Positions 1 to 8,715 of a stretch of 64,000 nucleotides of DNA are shown here, piece by piece (positions within the stretch are counted from its first letter, which is position 1; each line of letters begins with the position of its first letter). The notes under the pieces were generated by a model. It searched no databases, had not been told where the DNA came from, and saw only the letters and a list, made by a program, of their open reading frames with translations. Origin of the DNA: an uncultured Prevotellaceae bacterium (GTDB taxonomy: Bacteria; Bacteroidota; Bacteroidia; Bacteroidales; Bacteroidaceae); assembly GCA_902780025.1 (NCBI GenBank), contig CACZDV010000013.1:1-64000 (forward strand). Direction: 5' to 3'. The position numbers and the translations under genes were made by a program.

Positions 1-22
1 CGTAAGTTGCTGATTTTCAGTG

Positions 23-96
23 TGGACCAGCCAGGGCTTGAACCTGGGACCTCCAGATTATGAGTCTGTTGCTCTAACCAACTGAGCTACAAGTCC
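23..96 (-). tRNA. tRNA-Met (CAT anticodon)
   Basis: Read on the minus strand the 74 bases fold as a cloverleaf: acceptor starting GGACTTG against CTGGTCC, D-arm GCTC..GAGC, anticodon stem CAGA/TCTG around loop CTCATAA, and T-arm CCAGG-TTCAAGC-CCTGG. The anticodon is CAT. The first acceptor pair is a normal G-C, so this is not the initiator tRNA. It is elongator Met, or possibly the Ile2 tRNA whose C34 becomes lysidine. The CCA end is not encoded. One T-T mismatch sits in the acceptor stem. Confidence 0.93.
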
Positions 97-111
97 GATG
101 TTTTGCGGGTG

Positions 112-143
112 CAAAGGTACATTAAAATTATCAATTCTCCAAA
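112..143 (-). promoter_or_regulatory. Bacteroidota-type promoter of the tRNA gene
   Basis: On the minus strand a TTTG (-33 element, 143-140) is followed 20 bp later by TACCTTTG (-7 element, 119-112). This matches the phylum consensus TTTG-N19-21-TAnnTTTG. Transcription would start about 10 bases before the mature tRNA. Confidence 0.75.
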
Positions 144-147
144 TTTT

Positions 148-179
148 TTTGCTTAAATAGCAAATATTTCTTACCTTTG
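148..179 (+). promoter_or_regulatory. Bacteroidota-type promoter of ribF
   Basis: TTTG at 148-151 and TACCTTTG at 172-179 are spaced by 20 bp. The -33 boxes of this promoter and of the tRNA promoter lie within about 10 bp of each other on opposite strands. The ribF ATG lies only 9 bases past the -7 box, so the transcript should be almost leaderless. Confidence 0.75.
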
Positions 180-188
180 TGCCCTCAA

Positions 189-1142
189 ATGGAGACTATT
201 TACCTGCATCAGCTTACAGGAAGCCTTGCGCCGTGTGTGGCGACGATAGGTTTCTTTGACGGCGTCCACCTGGGTCACCGGCATATCATCCGTAAGGTTG
301 TGGAAACGGCCCGTCGGGAGGGGCTGTTGTCGGCTGTTGTTACTTTCGAGCGTCATCCCCGTCAGGTGCTTTGTCCGGACTGGCGTCCCCAACTGATATT
401 GACGTATGAGGAGAAGAAGGCGTTGCTTTCCGAGACGGGTATCGACGAGTTGGTGGTACTTCGGTTTGACGAGTCGATGGCCGCCTTGTCGGCGCGTACG
501 TTTATGCACGACATACTGCTTCAGCGGTTGGGGGTGCGTATCCTGCTGACGGGTTATGACAATCACTTCGGTCATCGTGAGGCTGGCTGTAGCGAGGGTT
601 TTGATGACTATGTGGTTTATGGCCGTGACATGGGGATGACTGTCTTGCGGGGTGACCCGCTGGATGTGGGTGATATCCGCGTGAGTTCGTCCAAGGTCCG
701 TCGCCTGCTGACAAACGGTGATGTGGGGACTGCCTGGCGCTGCTTAGGCCGCCCTTACCAGCTGACGGGTACCGTGATCAGCGGGGAGCATATTGGTACG
801 TCCATGGGGTTCCCCACGGCCAATCTTCGCCTGAGGGACTCGGACAAGCTAATACCTGCTGTCGGCGTCTATGCCGTGAGGGTTCTGCTTGACGGTCATA
901 CGGAATGGCTGAATGGCATGATGAACATTGGTACGCGTCCGACGTTTGGTGGTGACCACCAGACATTAGAGGTGCATGTCTTTGATTTTGACGGTAATCT
1001 GTATGGTCGGCAGGTGTGCGTGTCATTTGTCTGCCGACTGCGTCCCGAGATGAAGTTTGACAGCCGCGAGGAGCTTATCGTTCAGCTGAATGATGATGCT
1101 CGCCGTGCTGAGGAAATACTAAACCAAACTATTGAGAAATGA
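189..1142 (+). CDS. ribF: Bifunctional riboflavin kinase / FAD synthetase
   Basis: Makes FMN from riboflavin and ATP, then FAD from FMN and ATP, in the cytoplasm. The 317-residue length is normal for RibF. The N-terminal half is the FAD synthetase nucleotidyltransferase: TIGFFDGVHLGHRHII carries the HxGH motif, and RVSSSKVRRLL is the ISSTxxR-like signature. The C-terminal half is the flavokinase: GTSMGFPTANL, then GVYAVRVLLDG and MNIGTRPTF, ending with the conserved R-x-E-x-KFDS stretch. The ATG at 189 is chosen over an in-frame TTG at 177, because that TTG is part of the -7 promoter box. Its stop overlaps the next gene by 4 bases (ATGA). Confidence 0.96.
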   Translation: METIYLHQLTGSLAPCVATIGFFDGVHLGHRHIIRKVVETARREGLLSAVVTFERHPRQVLCPDWRPQLILTYEEKKALLSETGIDELVVLRFDESMAALSARTFMHDILLQRLGVRILLTGYDNHFGHREAGCSEGFDDYVVYGRDMGMTVLRGDPLDVGDIRVSSSKVRRLLTNGDVGTAWRCLGRPYQLTGTVISGEHIGTSMGFPTANLRLRDSDKLIPAVGVYAVRVLLDGHTEWLNGMMNIGTRPTFGGDHQTLEVHVFDFDGNLYGRQVCVSFVCRLRPEMKFDSREELIVQLNDDARRAEEILNQTIEK

Positions 1143-1900
1143 AGAAAGCTATTGTTTTTGTGCTGGCCTTTGCTGCCATCCAGTTGTTGGTGCCTTTCCT
1201 TATGAGTAACATTCTGATGCTGATGGGGAAGCCTTGGACAGGCAGTCCTGTCCAGATCATCATTGCCTCGACAGCCAGCAGCGTCGTCATCATAGCTTTA
1301 TTCCTATATCTGCGCTGGGCCGAGGTGTCGCGTAGCTATGTCCGTTCCCGTCCATGGTTTGTCCTGTTCTGGTGTGCATTGGCTGCTGTCGGTGCGCTGA
1401 TTCCTTCCAGTTGGCTACAGGAGCAGATGCCTGAGTTGCCGAATCTGGTGGAGGAAGAACTGGACATGATCCTAAAGGACCGTTGGGGTTACCTGACCGT
1501 AGGTCTGTTGGCGCCTGTCTGTGAGGAGTTGGTGTTCAGGGGTGCTGTCCTGCGTGCGCTTTTACGGTGGACGCCTCGTCATTGGATAGCTATTGCTTTC
1601 TCGGCGCTGTTCTTTGCGCTGATACATGCCAATCCAGCCCAAATGCCTCACGCTTTCCTCATTGGCCTGTTGTTGGGATGGCTCTACTATCGTACGGACA
1701 GTATCGTGCCAGGCATTGTCTATCACTGGGTGAACAACAGCATTGCCTACGTGGTCTACAATCTCTATCCTGATCCGCAGATGAAGTTGGTTGACCTTTT
1801 CGGTACCCAACGAACTGTTGCTGCTGCCGTCCTGTTCTCTCTCTTCATCTTGCTGCCAGCTTTGTATCAGCTGTCTTTGAGGTTGCGCAAGGCGGCATAA
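1139..1900 (+). CDS. CPBP family intramembrane glutamic endopeptidase
   Basis: A 253-residue polytopic membrane protein of the CAAX protease/bacteriocin-processing (Abi) family. Hydrophobic segments lie near residues 5-28, 38-58, 70-90, 120-140 and beyond. The signatures EELVFRGAV (motif 1, paired Glu and Arg), FALIHANPAQ (motif 2 with His) and the HWVNNS motif near residue 200 are present, so the active site looks complete. It is translationally coupled to ribF by an ATGA overlap. The substrate cannot be told from the sequence. In other bacteria the family processes prenylated peptides or confers self-immunity to bacteriocins. Confidence 0.88.
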   Translation: MKKAIVFVLAFAAIQLLVPFLMSNILMLMGKPWTGSPVQIIIASTASSVVIIALFLYLRWAEVSRSYVRSRPWFVLFWCALAAVGALIPSSWLQEQMPELPNLVEEELDMILKDRWGYLTVGLLAPVCEELVFRGAVLRALLRWTPRHWIAIAFSALFFALIHANPAQMPHAFLIGLLLGWLYYRTDSIVPGIVYHWVNNSIAYVVYNLYPDPQMKLVDLFGTQRTVAAAVLFSLFILLPALYQLSLRLRKAA

Positions 1901-1905
1901 AAATT

Positions 1906-1934
1906 GGGTCGCCTCGACGTCTCGATGGCGACCC
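1906..1934. terminator. Hairpin between convergent genes
   Basis: A perfect 8-bp inverted repeat (GGGTCGCC / GGCGACCC) with a 13-base loop lies just after the CPBP protease stop. It separates this gene from the convergent anti-sigma gene. No clean T-run follows on the plus strand, so its efficiency is uncertain. Confidence 0.55.
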
Positions 1935-2063
1935 GTACCTTGTTGTGCTTCAAAGTATGTTATGAAAAATTTGAGAGAATCGAAGCTTCACAGCTTCTTT
2001 TTGATTGTTAATGTTTTAAATGAATGGTTTATAGAGAAAGCATAGAAAAAATGGTCTTCTTTG

Positions 2064-2534
2064 TCAGTACTTCGGTGCTTCCGGGACTGTGTTAATGGAG
2101 TCTTCCACCAGGTTCTCCGCCTGTATTGGTCCCACTATTTCCACCGAGTCTGTCTGTTGCTGATGATACTTGGCGTACTCTTCTTTTGGATTATCCCATC
2201 CGCGATCCCATGGTGCCTGGGCGGCATTGCCCAGCGTCAGGATGATGGCCACCATAGCGGCAGCCTTGAAGAGCGGCATCAGTCGCTGCGTGATGGTCAG
2301 TACGCGGGCTTTGACAGGCTCTTCCTGCTCTATCATCTGCAGGATGCGCTCGTCAAAGTGGTCATCCAACTGCTGTCCGTCCTGTGCTTCATAAGTGAAG
2401 AGCGTCTGGTATTTGACCAGCCACACCGGAACATCCTCCTGTGAGAAGAATGTGCGCAGAATCTCTTCTTCTTTCAGCGTGGTCTCACACTGAAAGTAGC
2501 GCTCCAGCAATTGTTCGATGTACTTATAATCCAT
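2064..2534 (-). CDS. Probable anti-sigma factor, single-pass membrane protein
   Basis: About 156 residues, with a soluble acidic N-terminal half of short helices (DYKYIEQLLERYFQCETTLKEEE) and one hydrophobic segment near residues 90-108 (LFKAAAMVAIILTLGNAA). A short periplasmic tail follows. Its start overlaps the end of the ECF sigma factor gene, the usual layout of a sigma/anti-sigma pair, and the domain order fits a membrane-tethered anti-sigma factor. No zinc-binding HxxxCxxC motif is seen, so it is not a ZAS-type anti-sigma. The ATG at 2534 is preferred over an upstream in-frame TTG at 2549. Function is inferred from context. Confidence 0.65.
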   Translation of the reverse strand: MDYKYIEQLLERYFQCETTLKEEEILRTFFSQEDVPVWLVKYQTLFTYEAQDGQQLDDHFDERILQMIEQEEPVKARVLTITQRLMPLFKAAAMVAIILTLGNAAQAPWDRGWDNPKEEYAKYHQQQTDSVEIVGPIQAENLVEDSINTVPEAPKY

Positions 2535-3042
2535 ATTCTTCAGCTTCAATGTATTTCTGTTTAACAGTCTGCCGTGCGCGGAAGATATTCACCTTCACCT
2601 GTTCCTCGCTGATGTTCAGAATGGCGGCAATCTCCTTGTAGCTCTTCCCTTCGAAGTCGCGCAGTTGCATGACTGTGCGTTGCTTTTCAGGCAGACTGTT
2701 GATGAGTTGGCGAACCAGTCTGACGCGGTCTTGTCCTATGGCTTGTTCTTCGGGGTTTGCCGCGTAGCTGTAGTCTGGCGCATCATGCTCTCCGCTGTCA
2801 AGGCTCTGGTCCTGATGGCTCATCTTCCTTGTTTTGTCGAGCGATAGGTTTCTGCAGATGGTCAGGCAGAAGGCTTCCATAGATTCTATCTGTTCCCACT
2901 GCTGTCGTCTGTTCCAGACTTTCATCATCGTTTCCTGTACCACGTCCTCAGCATCCGCAGGATTGAGAGTGATGCGGAGCGCCAGTCTGTAGAGTTCGTT
3001 CTTCAGCGGCAGGACGTCGTTTCGGAAGCTGATTTTCTTCAC
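2524..3042 (-). CDS. ECF-type RNA polymerase sigma-70 factor
   Basis: A 172-residue sigma factor with only regions 2 and 4. Region 2 covers roughly residues 10-75, with ALRITLNPADAEDVVQETMMKVW as the core-binding and -10 helix (DAEDVVQE is diagnostic). Region 4 covers about residues 110-165: LPEKQRTVMQLRDFEGKSYKEIA followed by the helix-turn-helix ILNISEEQVKVNIFRARQTVKQ. It lies 58 bp downstream of argB on the same strand and is followed by the overlapping probable anti-sigma gene. Targets are unknown. A degenerate promoter may lie in the gap after argB. Confidence 0.9.
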   Translation of the reverse strand: MKKISFRNDVLPLKNELYRLALRITLNPADAEDVVQETMMKVWNRRQQWEQIESMEAFCLTICRNLSLDKTRKMSHQDQSLDSGEHDAPDYSYAANPEEQAIGQDRVRLVRQLINSLPEKQRTVMQLRDFEGKSYKEIAAILNISEEQVKVNIFRARQTVKQKYIEAEEYGL

Positions 3043-3100
3043 CTCTCTATATTGTATGACGATTGGGCGATGGAAAAGTTACAGTAAAGTGATAATAAAA

Positions 3101-3874
3101 TTATCTGATGACGGTGCCATGCTGTCCGTCAATGGCTGTAGCCAGTGTGATAATGACCTGACTGACACCAGCTTCCACAGCACCCAAGGCATTTTCTATC
3201 TTAGGCAGCATACCGCCGCTGATAGTGCCGTCAGCCTTGTAGCGTTCGAAGTCGGTACGCGTGATGACAGGGATCACGCTCTCGTCATCGTCAGGGTTCC
3301 TTAGCACCCCTTTCTTCTCAAACGAGAAGATGAGCGTCACGTCATACAGCTGAGCCATTGCCTTGGCCACTTCCGAGGCCATCGTGTCGGCATTGGTGTT
3401 CAGGATATTTCCTTGGCCGTCGTGAGTTAGCGGAGCGATTACCGGAACTAAGTTTTTCTCGATGAAATGGGCAATTTTCTCACCATCGGCCTTCTTGACA
3501 TCGCCCACGAATCCGTAGTCTATACCGTTCCTCAGCGGTCGCTTTATTGAGCGGATAATGTCGCCGTCAGCACCACAAAGGCCGATGGCGTCGACACCGA
3601 GCGCCTGCAGCGAAGCCACCACGTGCTTGTTGACCAGTCCGCCGTAGACCATCGTCACCACCTCCAGCATCTCGGCATCCGTAATGCGCCGTCCGTCTAC
3701 CATCTTCGTCTCAATGCCCAAGGCAGCAGCTACCTTCGTGGCCCGTCGTCCACCGCCGTGTACCAAGATCTTTGCCCCCTCAATGGCGGCAAAGTCCTTC
3801 AGCAGTTGCGTGAGCTGTGCCTCGTCCTCGACAACGGCACCTCCCACTTTTACTATGGTCAGTTTCTCCTTCAT
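3101..3874 (-). CDS. argB: Acetylglutamate kinase
   Basis: Phosphorylates N-acetyl-L-glutamate, the second step of arginine (or acetylornithine) synthesis. The amino-acid kinase fold is clear over 257 residues: VKVGGAVVEDE at the N-terminus (phosphate-binding GG), LVHGGGRRATKVAAALG (substrate loop) and VDGRRITD. The later NILNTNADTMASEVAKAM supplies the conserved Asn/Asp that contact substrate and metal. GGMLPKIENALGAV near residue 220 is the nucleotide-binding region with the conserved Lys. It lies 17 bp after speA and is probably co-transcribed with it, so one transcript carries arginine synthesis and arginine decarboxylation steps. Confidence 0.95.
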   Translation of the reverse strand: MKEKLTIVKVGGAVVEDEAQLTQLLKDFAAIEGAKILVHGGGRRATKVAAALGIETKMVDGRRITDAEMLEVVTMVYGGLVNKHVVASLQALGVDAIGLCGADGDIIRSIKRPLRNGIDYGFVGDVKKADGEKIAHFIEKNLVPVIAPLTHDGQGNILNTNADTMASEVAKAMAQLYDVTLIFSFEKKGVLRNPDDDESVIPVITRTDFERYKADGTISGGMLPKIENALGAVEAGVSQVIITLATAIDGQHGTVIR

Positions 3875-3891
3875 ACTATTTCGTTATAACG

Positions 3892-5784
3892 CTATTCCAG
3901 ATAAGTATAGCCATAGAGTCCTGAGCGGTAGGTCGATAGGAACTCCTTGCCTTCCTCCAACGAGATTTTCCCCTCTTTGACGCTCTTTGTCACCCAGATT
4001 TCCAGCTGGCGCACCAGCTTCTTCGGGTTGTACTGCACATATTCCAAGACCTCCTCCACCGTCTCACCGTCGATAATCTGGTCAATGTGGTAGTGTCCGT
4101 CCTTCACAGAGATATGTACGGCGGTGGTATCGCCGAAGAGGTTGTGCATGTCGCCGAGGATTTCCTGATAGGCACCAACCAGGAACACGCCGAGATAGTA
4201 GTTCTCGTTACGCTTCAATGCATGGACGGGCAGCGAGTGCGAGTTGTGGCGGTTGGTCACGAAGTTGGCAATCTTGCCGTCAGAGTCGCAGGTAATATCC
4301 TGGATGGTGGCATTGCGCGTGGGGCGCTCGTTCAATCGCTGGATGGGCATGATGGGGAATACCTGGTCGATAGCCCATGAGTCGCTGAGACTCTGGAACA
4401 GCGAGAAGTTGCAGAAGTACTTGTCGGCTAATAGTTTGTCGATGTTCATCAACTCCTCTGGTACGTGCTTCAGGCTTTTAGCCAGCGCATGAATCTCGTG
4501 GCAGACACTCCAATACATCGCCTCGATTTCGGCGCGCGTCTTCAGATCGACGATGCCGTGACTGAACAAGTCGAGCACCTCTTCACGAATCTGCTCTGCG
4601 TCGTGCCAGTCCTCGAGGACGTTGCGTGGCGAGAGGTTGTCCCATATCTCATACAGATCCTTCACCAACTGGTGTGAATTCTCATCCGGCTCAAACTCCT
4701 CGGGCATCTCAGGCAGCGAGGCCGTTTCCAGCACGTTGATGACCAGTACCGAGTGGTGGGCAGCTAACGAGCGACCACTCTCGGTAATGATATTGGGGTG
4801 GGGCAGGCCGTTCTTGTTGGCTGCCTCGACGAAGGTGTAGATACAGTCGTTGACGTACTCCTGAATAGAGTAGTTGACACTACTCTCGCTCGATGGCGAT
4901 CGTGTGCCGTCGTAGTCGACGCCCAGTCCGCCACCGCAGTCGACGAACTCCACTTGGTAGCCCATCTTGTGCAGCTGGATATAGAACTGCGAAGCCTCGC
5001 GCAGGGCGGTCTGTATGCGGCGTATCTTGGTTATCTGCGAACCGATGTGGAAGTGTATCAACTTCAGACAGTCGCGCATGTCTTTCTTGTCGAGCATCTC
5101 GAGTGCCTCCAATAGTTCGGCACTCGTCAATCCAAACTTTGAGGCGTCGCCACCACTCTCCTCCCATTTGCCGCTGCCGCTGCTGGCGAGTTTGATACGG
5201 ATACCGATGTTCGGGCGAACGTCGAGCTTCTTGGCTATCTTGGCAATGATGTCCAGCTCGTTCAGTTTCTCTACGACGATGAAGATGCGTTTGCCCATCT
5301 TCTGAGCCAGCAGGGCCAGCTCAATGTATGACTGGTCCTTATAGCCGTTGCAGACGATGACTGAATCACTCTGGCATTGCATGGCGATGACGGCATGCAG
5401 TTCAGGCTTCGAACCTGCCTCCAGACCGAGGTTGAACTTCCGTCCGTGCGAGATAATCTCCTCGACCACGGGTTGCATCTGGTTTACCTTGATGGGGTAG
5501 ATGACATAGTTTTCGCCCTTGTAGTCATACTCTTTGGCTGCCTTTTTGAAACAGCTCCACGTCTTCTCGATGCGGTTGTCCAGGATGTCTGGAAAACGCA
5601 GCAGTACTGGGGCTGTGACGTCGCGTAGCGCCAGTTCGTCCATCACTTCGCGCAGGTCAATCTGCACAGAGTCCTTACACGGTGTGACGTAGACGTTGCC
5701 TTCGTCATTAATGCCGAAATACGAGGTGCCCCAACCGCCGATATTGTACAGTTCGCGGGCGTCTTCGATGGTCCATTTCTTCAT
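3892..5784 (-). CDS. speA: Biosynthetic arginine decarboxylase
   Basis: PLP-dependent conversion of arginine to agmatine, the entry to putrescine and spermidine. The 630 residues are typical of the SpeA type (fold III, alanine-racemase-like barrel). The PLP lysine lies in YPIKVNQMQPVVEE near residue 100. The barrel continues through GLEAGSKPEL, LIHFHIGSQI and VDCGGGLGVDYDGT (glycine-rich phosphate loop). The C-terminal greek-key part includes ITCDSDGKI, where the conserved Cys-Asp-Ser-Asp of the partner active site is seen. It overlaps aroK by 4 bases. Confidence 0.96.
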   Translation of the reverse strand: MKKWTIEDARELYNIGGWGTSYFGINDEGNVYVTPCKDSVQIDLREVMDELALRDVTAPVLLRFPDILDNRIEKTWSCFKKAAKEYDYKGENYVIYPIKVNQMQPVVEEIISHGRKFNLGLEAGSKPELHAVIAMQCQSDSVIVCNGYKDQSYIELALLAQKMGKRIFIVVEKLNELDIIAKIAKKLDVRPNIGIRIKLASSGSGKWEESGGDASKFGLTSAELLEALEMLDKKDMRDCLKLIHFHIGSQITKIRRIQTALREASQFYIQLHKMGYQVEFVDCGGGLGVDYDGTRSPSSESSVNYSIQEYVNDCIYTFVEAANKNGLPHPNIITESGRSLAAHHSVLVINVLETASLPEMPEEFEPDENSHQLVKDLYEIWDNLSPRNVLEDWHDAEQIREEVLDLFSHGIVDLKTRAEIEAMYWSVCHEIHALAKSLKHVPEELMNIDKLLADKYFCNFSLFQSLSDSWAIDQVFPIMPIQRLNERPTRNATIQDITCDSDGKIANFVTNRHNSHSLPVHALKRNENYYLGVFLVGAYQEILGDMHNLFGDTTAVHISVKDGHYHIDQIIDGETVEEVLEYVQYNPKKLVRQLEIWVTKSVKEGKISLEEGKEFLSTYRSGLYGYTYLE

Positions 5785-6311
5785 TGCAGGTCGAGTAGTT
5801 CTTTCAGTTTTTCTATTGTAATCTTTATCTTGTCGTAGTTGTCCATCAGGGTTACGTCTAAGGTGTAGCGGGCTTTGGTGTAGAACTGTTCGCGGTATTC
5901 CAACTGCTCGCGGATGTAACCCACCAGTTCTTCAGGCGTCTTGCCCTTCAGTAACGGACGGTCGCCCTTGCCCATAAGCAAGTGCATGCGCAGCACTTCA
6001 GGTTCACAGCGCAGGTAGACCACTTGTGCCTGTTGGTTCAGGTAGTCCATGTTGTCGAAGAAGCAGGGCGTACCGCCACCGCAGCTGATGACCACGTCCT
6101 CGAACTCGGCCACCTCGTGCAGCATATTGCGCTCTATCTGGCGGAAGCCCTCTTCGCCGCGTTCGGCAAAGATCTGGCTTACCTTCTTCCGCATACGGGT
6201 TTCGATATACCAGTCCAGATCATAGAACGGCAGTCCTATCTCTTTGGCCAGTGCCTTGCCCACGGTAGTCTTTCCCGACCCCATGTAACCTATCAGGACT
6301 ATTCTCTTCAT
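5781..6311 (-). CDS. aroK: Shikimate kinase
   Basis: Phosphorylates shikimate at O3 in chorismate synthesis. The 176-residue NMP-kinase fold shows Walker A GYMGSGKTTVGKALA at residues 8-22 and the shikimate-binding YDLDWYIETR. EERGEEGFRQIE carries the conserved Phe-Arg, CGGGTPCF is the Walker B-like glycine motif, and GDRPLLKG is the lid with its Arg. ATGA overlaps on both sides couple it to topA upstream and speA downstream. Confidence 0.95.
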   Translation of the reverse strand: MKRIVLIGYMGSGKTTVGKALAKEIGLPFYDLDWYIETRMRKKVSQIFAERGEEGFRQIERNMLHEVAEFEDVVISCGGGTPCFFDNMDYLNQQAQVVYLRCEPEVLRMHLLMGKGDRPLLKGKTPEELVGYIREQLEYREQFYTKARYTLDVTLMDNYDKIKITIEKLKELLDLQ

Positions 6312-8605
6312 CCTTTATTAATGATTGCCATACACTCCTCGTACTTCAACTCGGCGGCTCGCTCATGCAGGTTCTTCGGAAGTCTGTAGTTCTTGCCGTC
6401 GTAGCTCAGGTAGGGGCCGTATCGGCCATTCAGGATTTCCAGTTTCTCGTCTTCGAGGAAGATCTTCAGATGCTTCTGTGATTCCAGCTTGCGCTTCTCA
6501 CCAATCAGCGCGATGGCTTCCTCCAGGGTAATGGCCATTGGGTCGGTATCCTTGGGGAGTGATGTGTACTGCTTGTCGTGAAGCACGTAAGGACCAAAGC
6601 GACCGGTACCGATTGTCACCGGCTTGCCTTCGAATTCGCCAATCTCACGAGGTAGCTTGAACAACTCCAGGGCCTCGTCCAGTGTCAGGTTCTCTATGCT
6701 CTTGTCTTTGGGTACCTGTGCAAATTGCGGTTTCTCCTTGTCTTCGGCCGTACCAATCTGTACTACTGGACCAAAACGGCCAATCTTCACAAAGATGGGC
6801 TTGCCCGTCTTCGGGTCCTTGCCCAACTGCCGTTCGCCGGCCTTGTGCTCGTTACGGCTGTTCATAGCCTTGTCGACAGTAGGTTCGAAGTTCTTGTCGA
6901 AGGTCTTCAGCATTTTCGTCCATGCCTCGTCACCCTCGGCAATCTTGTCGAAGTCTTGCTCCACCTTGGCCGTGAAGTTGTAGTCCATGATACCGGGGAA
7001 GTTCTTCATCAGGAAGTCGTTCACCACCAGTCCGATGTCTGTGGGCATCAGTTTTCCTTTGTCAGAACCCGTCAGTTCCTTGCGTACCTTCTGAGTGATA
7101 ATCTTTCCACGCAGAGTGTCGACAGTATATTCGCGCTCCTCGCCTTTTTTGTCGCCTTTCTGCACGTATTCGCGCTGTTGGATGGTCGAGATGGTGGGAG
7201 CGTAGGTTGACGGACGTCCGATGCCTAACTCCTCGAGTTTGTGTACCAACGATGCCTCCGTGTATCGCTGCGGACCCTGGCTGAAACGCTCGGTGGCAGT
7301 AATCTCGCGACGGGTCAGTTCCTGACCTTCCGTCATCGGGGGCAGTACGTGGCTCATCTCTTCTATCTGTTCATCGTCGTCACTTGATTCACGATAAACT
7401 TTCAGGAATCCGTCGAATTTCACGACCTCACCTTGTGCAATGAATTTTGAGGGAAGTGACGATATGTTTATCTCCACCGTAGTCTTCTCAATCTCTGCAT
7501 CGGCCATCTGCGAGGCGATGGTGCGCTTCCATATCAGGTCATACAGGCGTTTCTCCTGCACCGTTCCTTCGATGGTGGCCTGGTTCATATAGGTAGGACG
7601 AATGGCTTCGTGAGCCTCCTGGGCCCCCTTCGAACTGGTCTGGTACTGTCGCGGCTTGGCATATTGTTCACCATAAAGCTTTGAAATCTCCTCTTTCGAG
7701 GCACCTAAGCAGAGTTTCGACAGGTTTACAGAGTCTGTACGCATATAGGTGATGCGACCGTTCTCGTAGAGGTGCTGAGCCACCATCATGGTCTGGCTTA
7801 CGGTGAAGCCTAATTTGCGGGCTGCCTCCTGTTGCAGTGTCGATGTGGTGAAAGGTGGTGCCGGGGTACGCTTCATGGGTTTCTTCTGTACGCTTTCAAC
7901 CATGAACTGTGCTTCCTTGCAGGCTTCCAAGAATGTGGCAACCTCCTCTGGACTCTTTAATCGGGTGGCCAGGGCGGCTTTCACCTCCGACTGCGAACCA
8001 TCGGCATTGGTAATGCCGAAGATTCCGTTCACACTATAATAGGTCTCGCTCTTGAAAGCCTGTAGCTCGCGCTCACGTTCCACAATCAGACGGACGGCCA
8101 CACTCTGTACTCGACCAGCCGATAGCGCCGGTTTCACCTTGCGCCACAACACGGGCGACAGTTTAAAGCCCACCAATCGATCCAGCACACGGCGCGCCTG
8201 TTGGGCGTTCACCAAGTTCATGTCTATGTGGCGCGGATGTTCAATAGCCTCCAAGATGGCCGGTTTTGTAATTTCGTGGAACACGATGCGGTTGGTCTTC
8301 TCCTCGTCCAGCCCCAGCACTTCGCACAGGTGCCAGGAGATGGCTTCTCCCTCGCGGTCTTCATCGGAAGCCAGCCATACCTTCTCGGCTTGCTTGGCCT
8401 GCTTCTTCAGATCGCCAACCAGTTTTTTCTTCTCTTCGGGAATCTCGTATTCGGGTTCCAGACTCGAGTCGTCTATACTCAGTTCTTTCTTCTTCAAGTC
8501 ACGGATATGGCCATAGCTCGACATCACCTTGAAGTCCTTTCCCAAGAACTTCTCAATGGTTTTGGCCTTGGCCGGAGACTCTACGATAACCAGATTTTTT
8601 TGCAT
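6308..8605 (-). CDS. topA: DNA topoisomerase I (type IA)
   Basis: Relaxes negative supercoils. The 765 residues begin with the TOPRIM domain (VIVESPAKAKTIEKFLG with its catalytic Glu, and ASDEDREGEAISWHL as the acidic triad). The catalytic tyrosine lies in GRITYMRTDSVNLS near residue 285. The C-terminal third lacks four-Cys zinc fingers. It carries instead at least three repeats of the type KIGRFGPVVQIG, GTGRFGPYVLHD and LNGRYGPYLSYDG, the topoisomerase C-terminal repeat found in non-proteobacterial enzymes. It is the first gene of the topA-aroK-speA-argB unit, and its promoter -7 box is at 8666-8659. Confidence 0.96.
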   Translation of the reverse strand: MQKNLVIVESPAKAKTIEKFLGKDFKVMSSYGHIRDLKKKELSIDDSSLEPEYEIPEEKKKLVGDLKKQAKQAEKVWLASDEDREGEAISWHLCEVLGLDEEKTNRIVFHEITKPAILEAIEHPRHIDMNLVNAQQARRVLDRLVGFKLSPVLWRKVKPALSAGRVQSVAVRLIVERERELQAFKSETYYSVNGIFGITNADGSQSEVKAALATRLKSPEEVATFLEACKEAQFMVESVQKKPMKRTPAPPFTTSTLQQEAARKLGFTVSQTMMVAQHLYENGRITYMRTDSVNLSKLCLGASKEEISKLYGEQYAKPRQYQTSSKGAQEAHEAIRPTYMNQATIEGTVQEKRLYDLIWKRTIASQMADAEIEKTTVEINISSLPSKFIAQGEVVKFDGFLKVYRESSDDDEQIEEMSHVLPPMTEGQELTRREITATERFSQGPQRYTEASLVHKLEELGIGRPSTYAPTISTIQQREYVQKGDKKGEEREYTVDTLRGKIITQKVRKELTGSDKGKLMPTDIGLVVNDFLMKNFPGIMDYNFTAKVEQDFDKIAEGDEAWTKMLKTFDKNFEPTVDKAMNSRNEHKAGERQLGKDPKTGKPIFVKIGRFGPVVQIGTAEDKEKPQFAQVPKDKSIENLTLDEALELFKLPREIGEFEGKPVTIGTGRFGPYVLHDKQYTSLPKDTDPMAITLEEAIALIGEKRKLESQKHLKIFLEDEKLEILNGRYGPYLSYDGKNYRLPKNLHERAAELKYEECMAIINKG

Positions 8606-8658
8606 ACTTTCTTCAATTCTTCAATCTTTCAATACTTCAATTTTTTGATTGTGGGGTG

Positions 8659-8666
8659 CAAAAGTA
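8659..8666 (-). promoter_or_regulatory. -7 promoter element upstream of topA
   Basis: TACTTTTG on the minus strand, 54 bp before the topA ATG. No good TTTG lies at the expected distance upstream. The leader between the box and the ATG is made of degenerate ATTGAAG-like units, similar to those upstream of argS and the MATE gene (58761-58790). Confidence 0.5.
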
Positions 8667-8715
8667 CGCAAAAACTTTCGCTTACACCTTATTATATAAG
8701 TGATTTTTGCTTTTT

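Noticed and set aside
177..188. TTG start for ribF giving four extra residues
   Set aside because: The TTG is inside the TACCTTTG promoter element and would not be transcribed as part of the mRNA.
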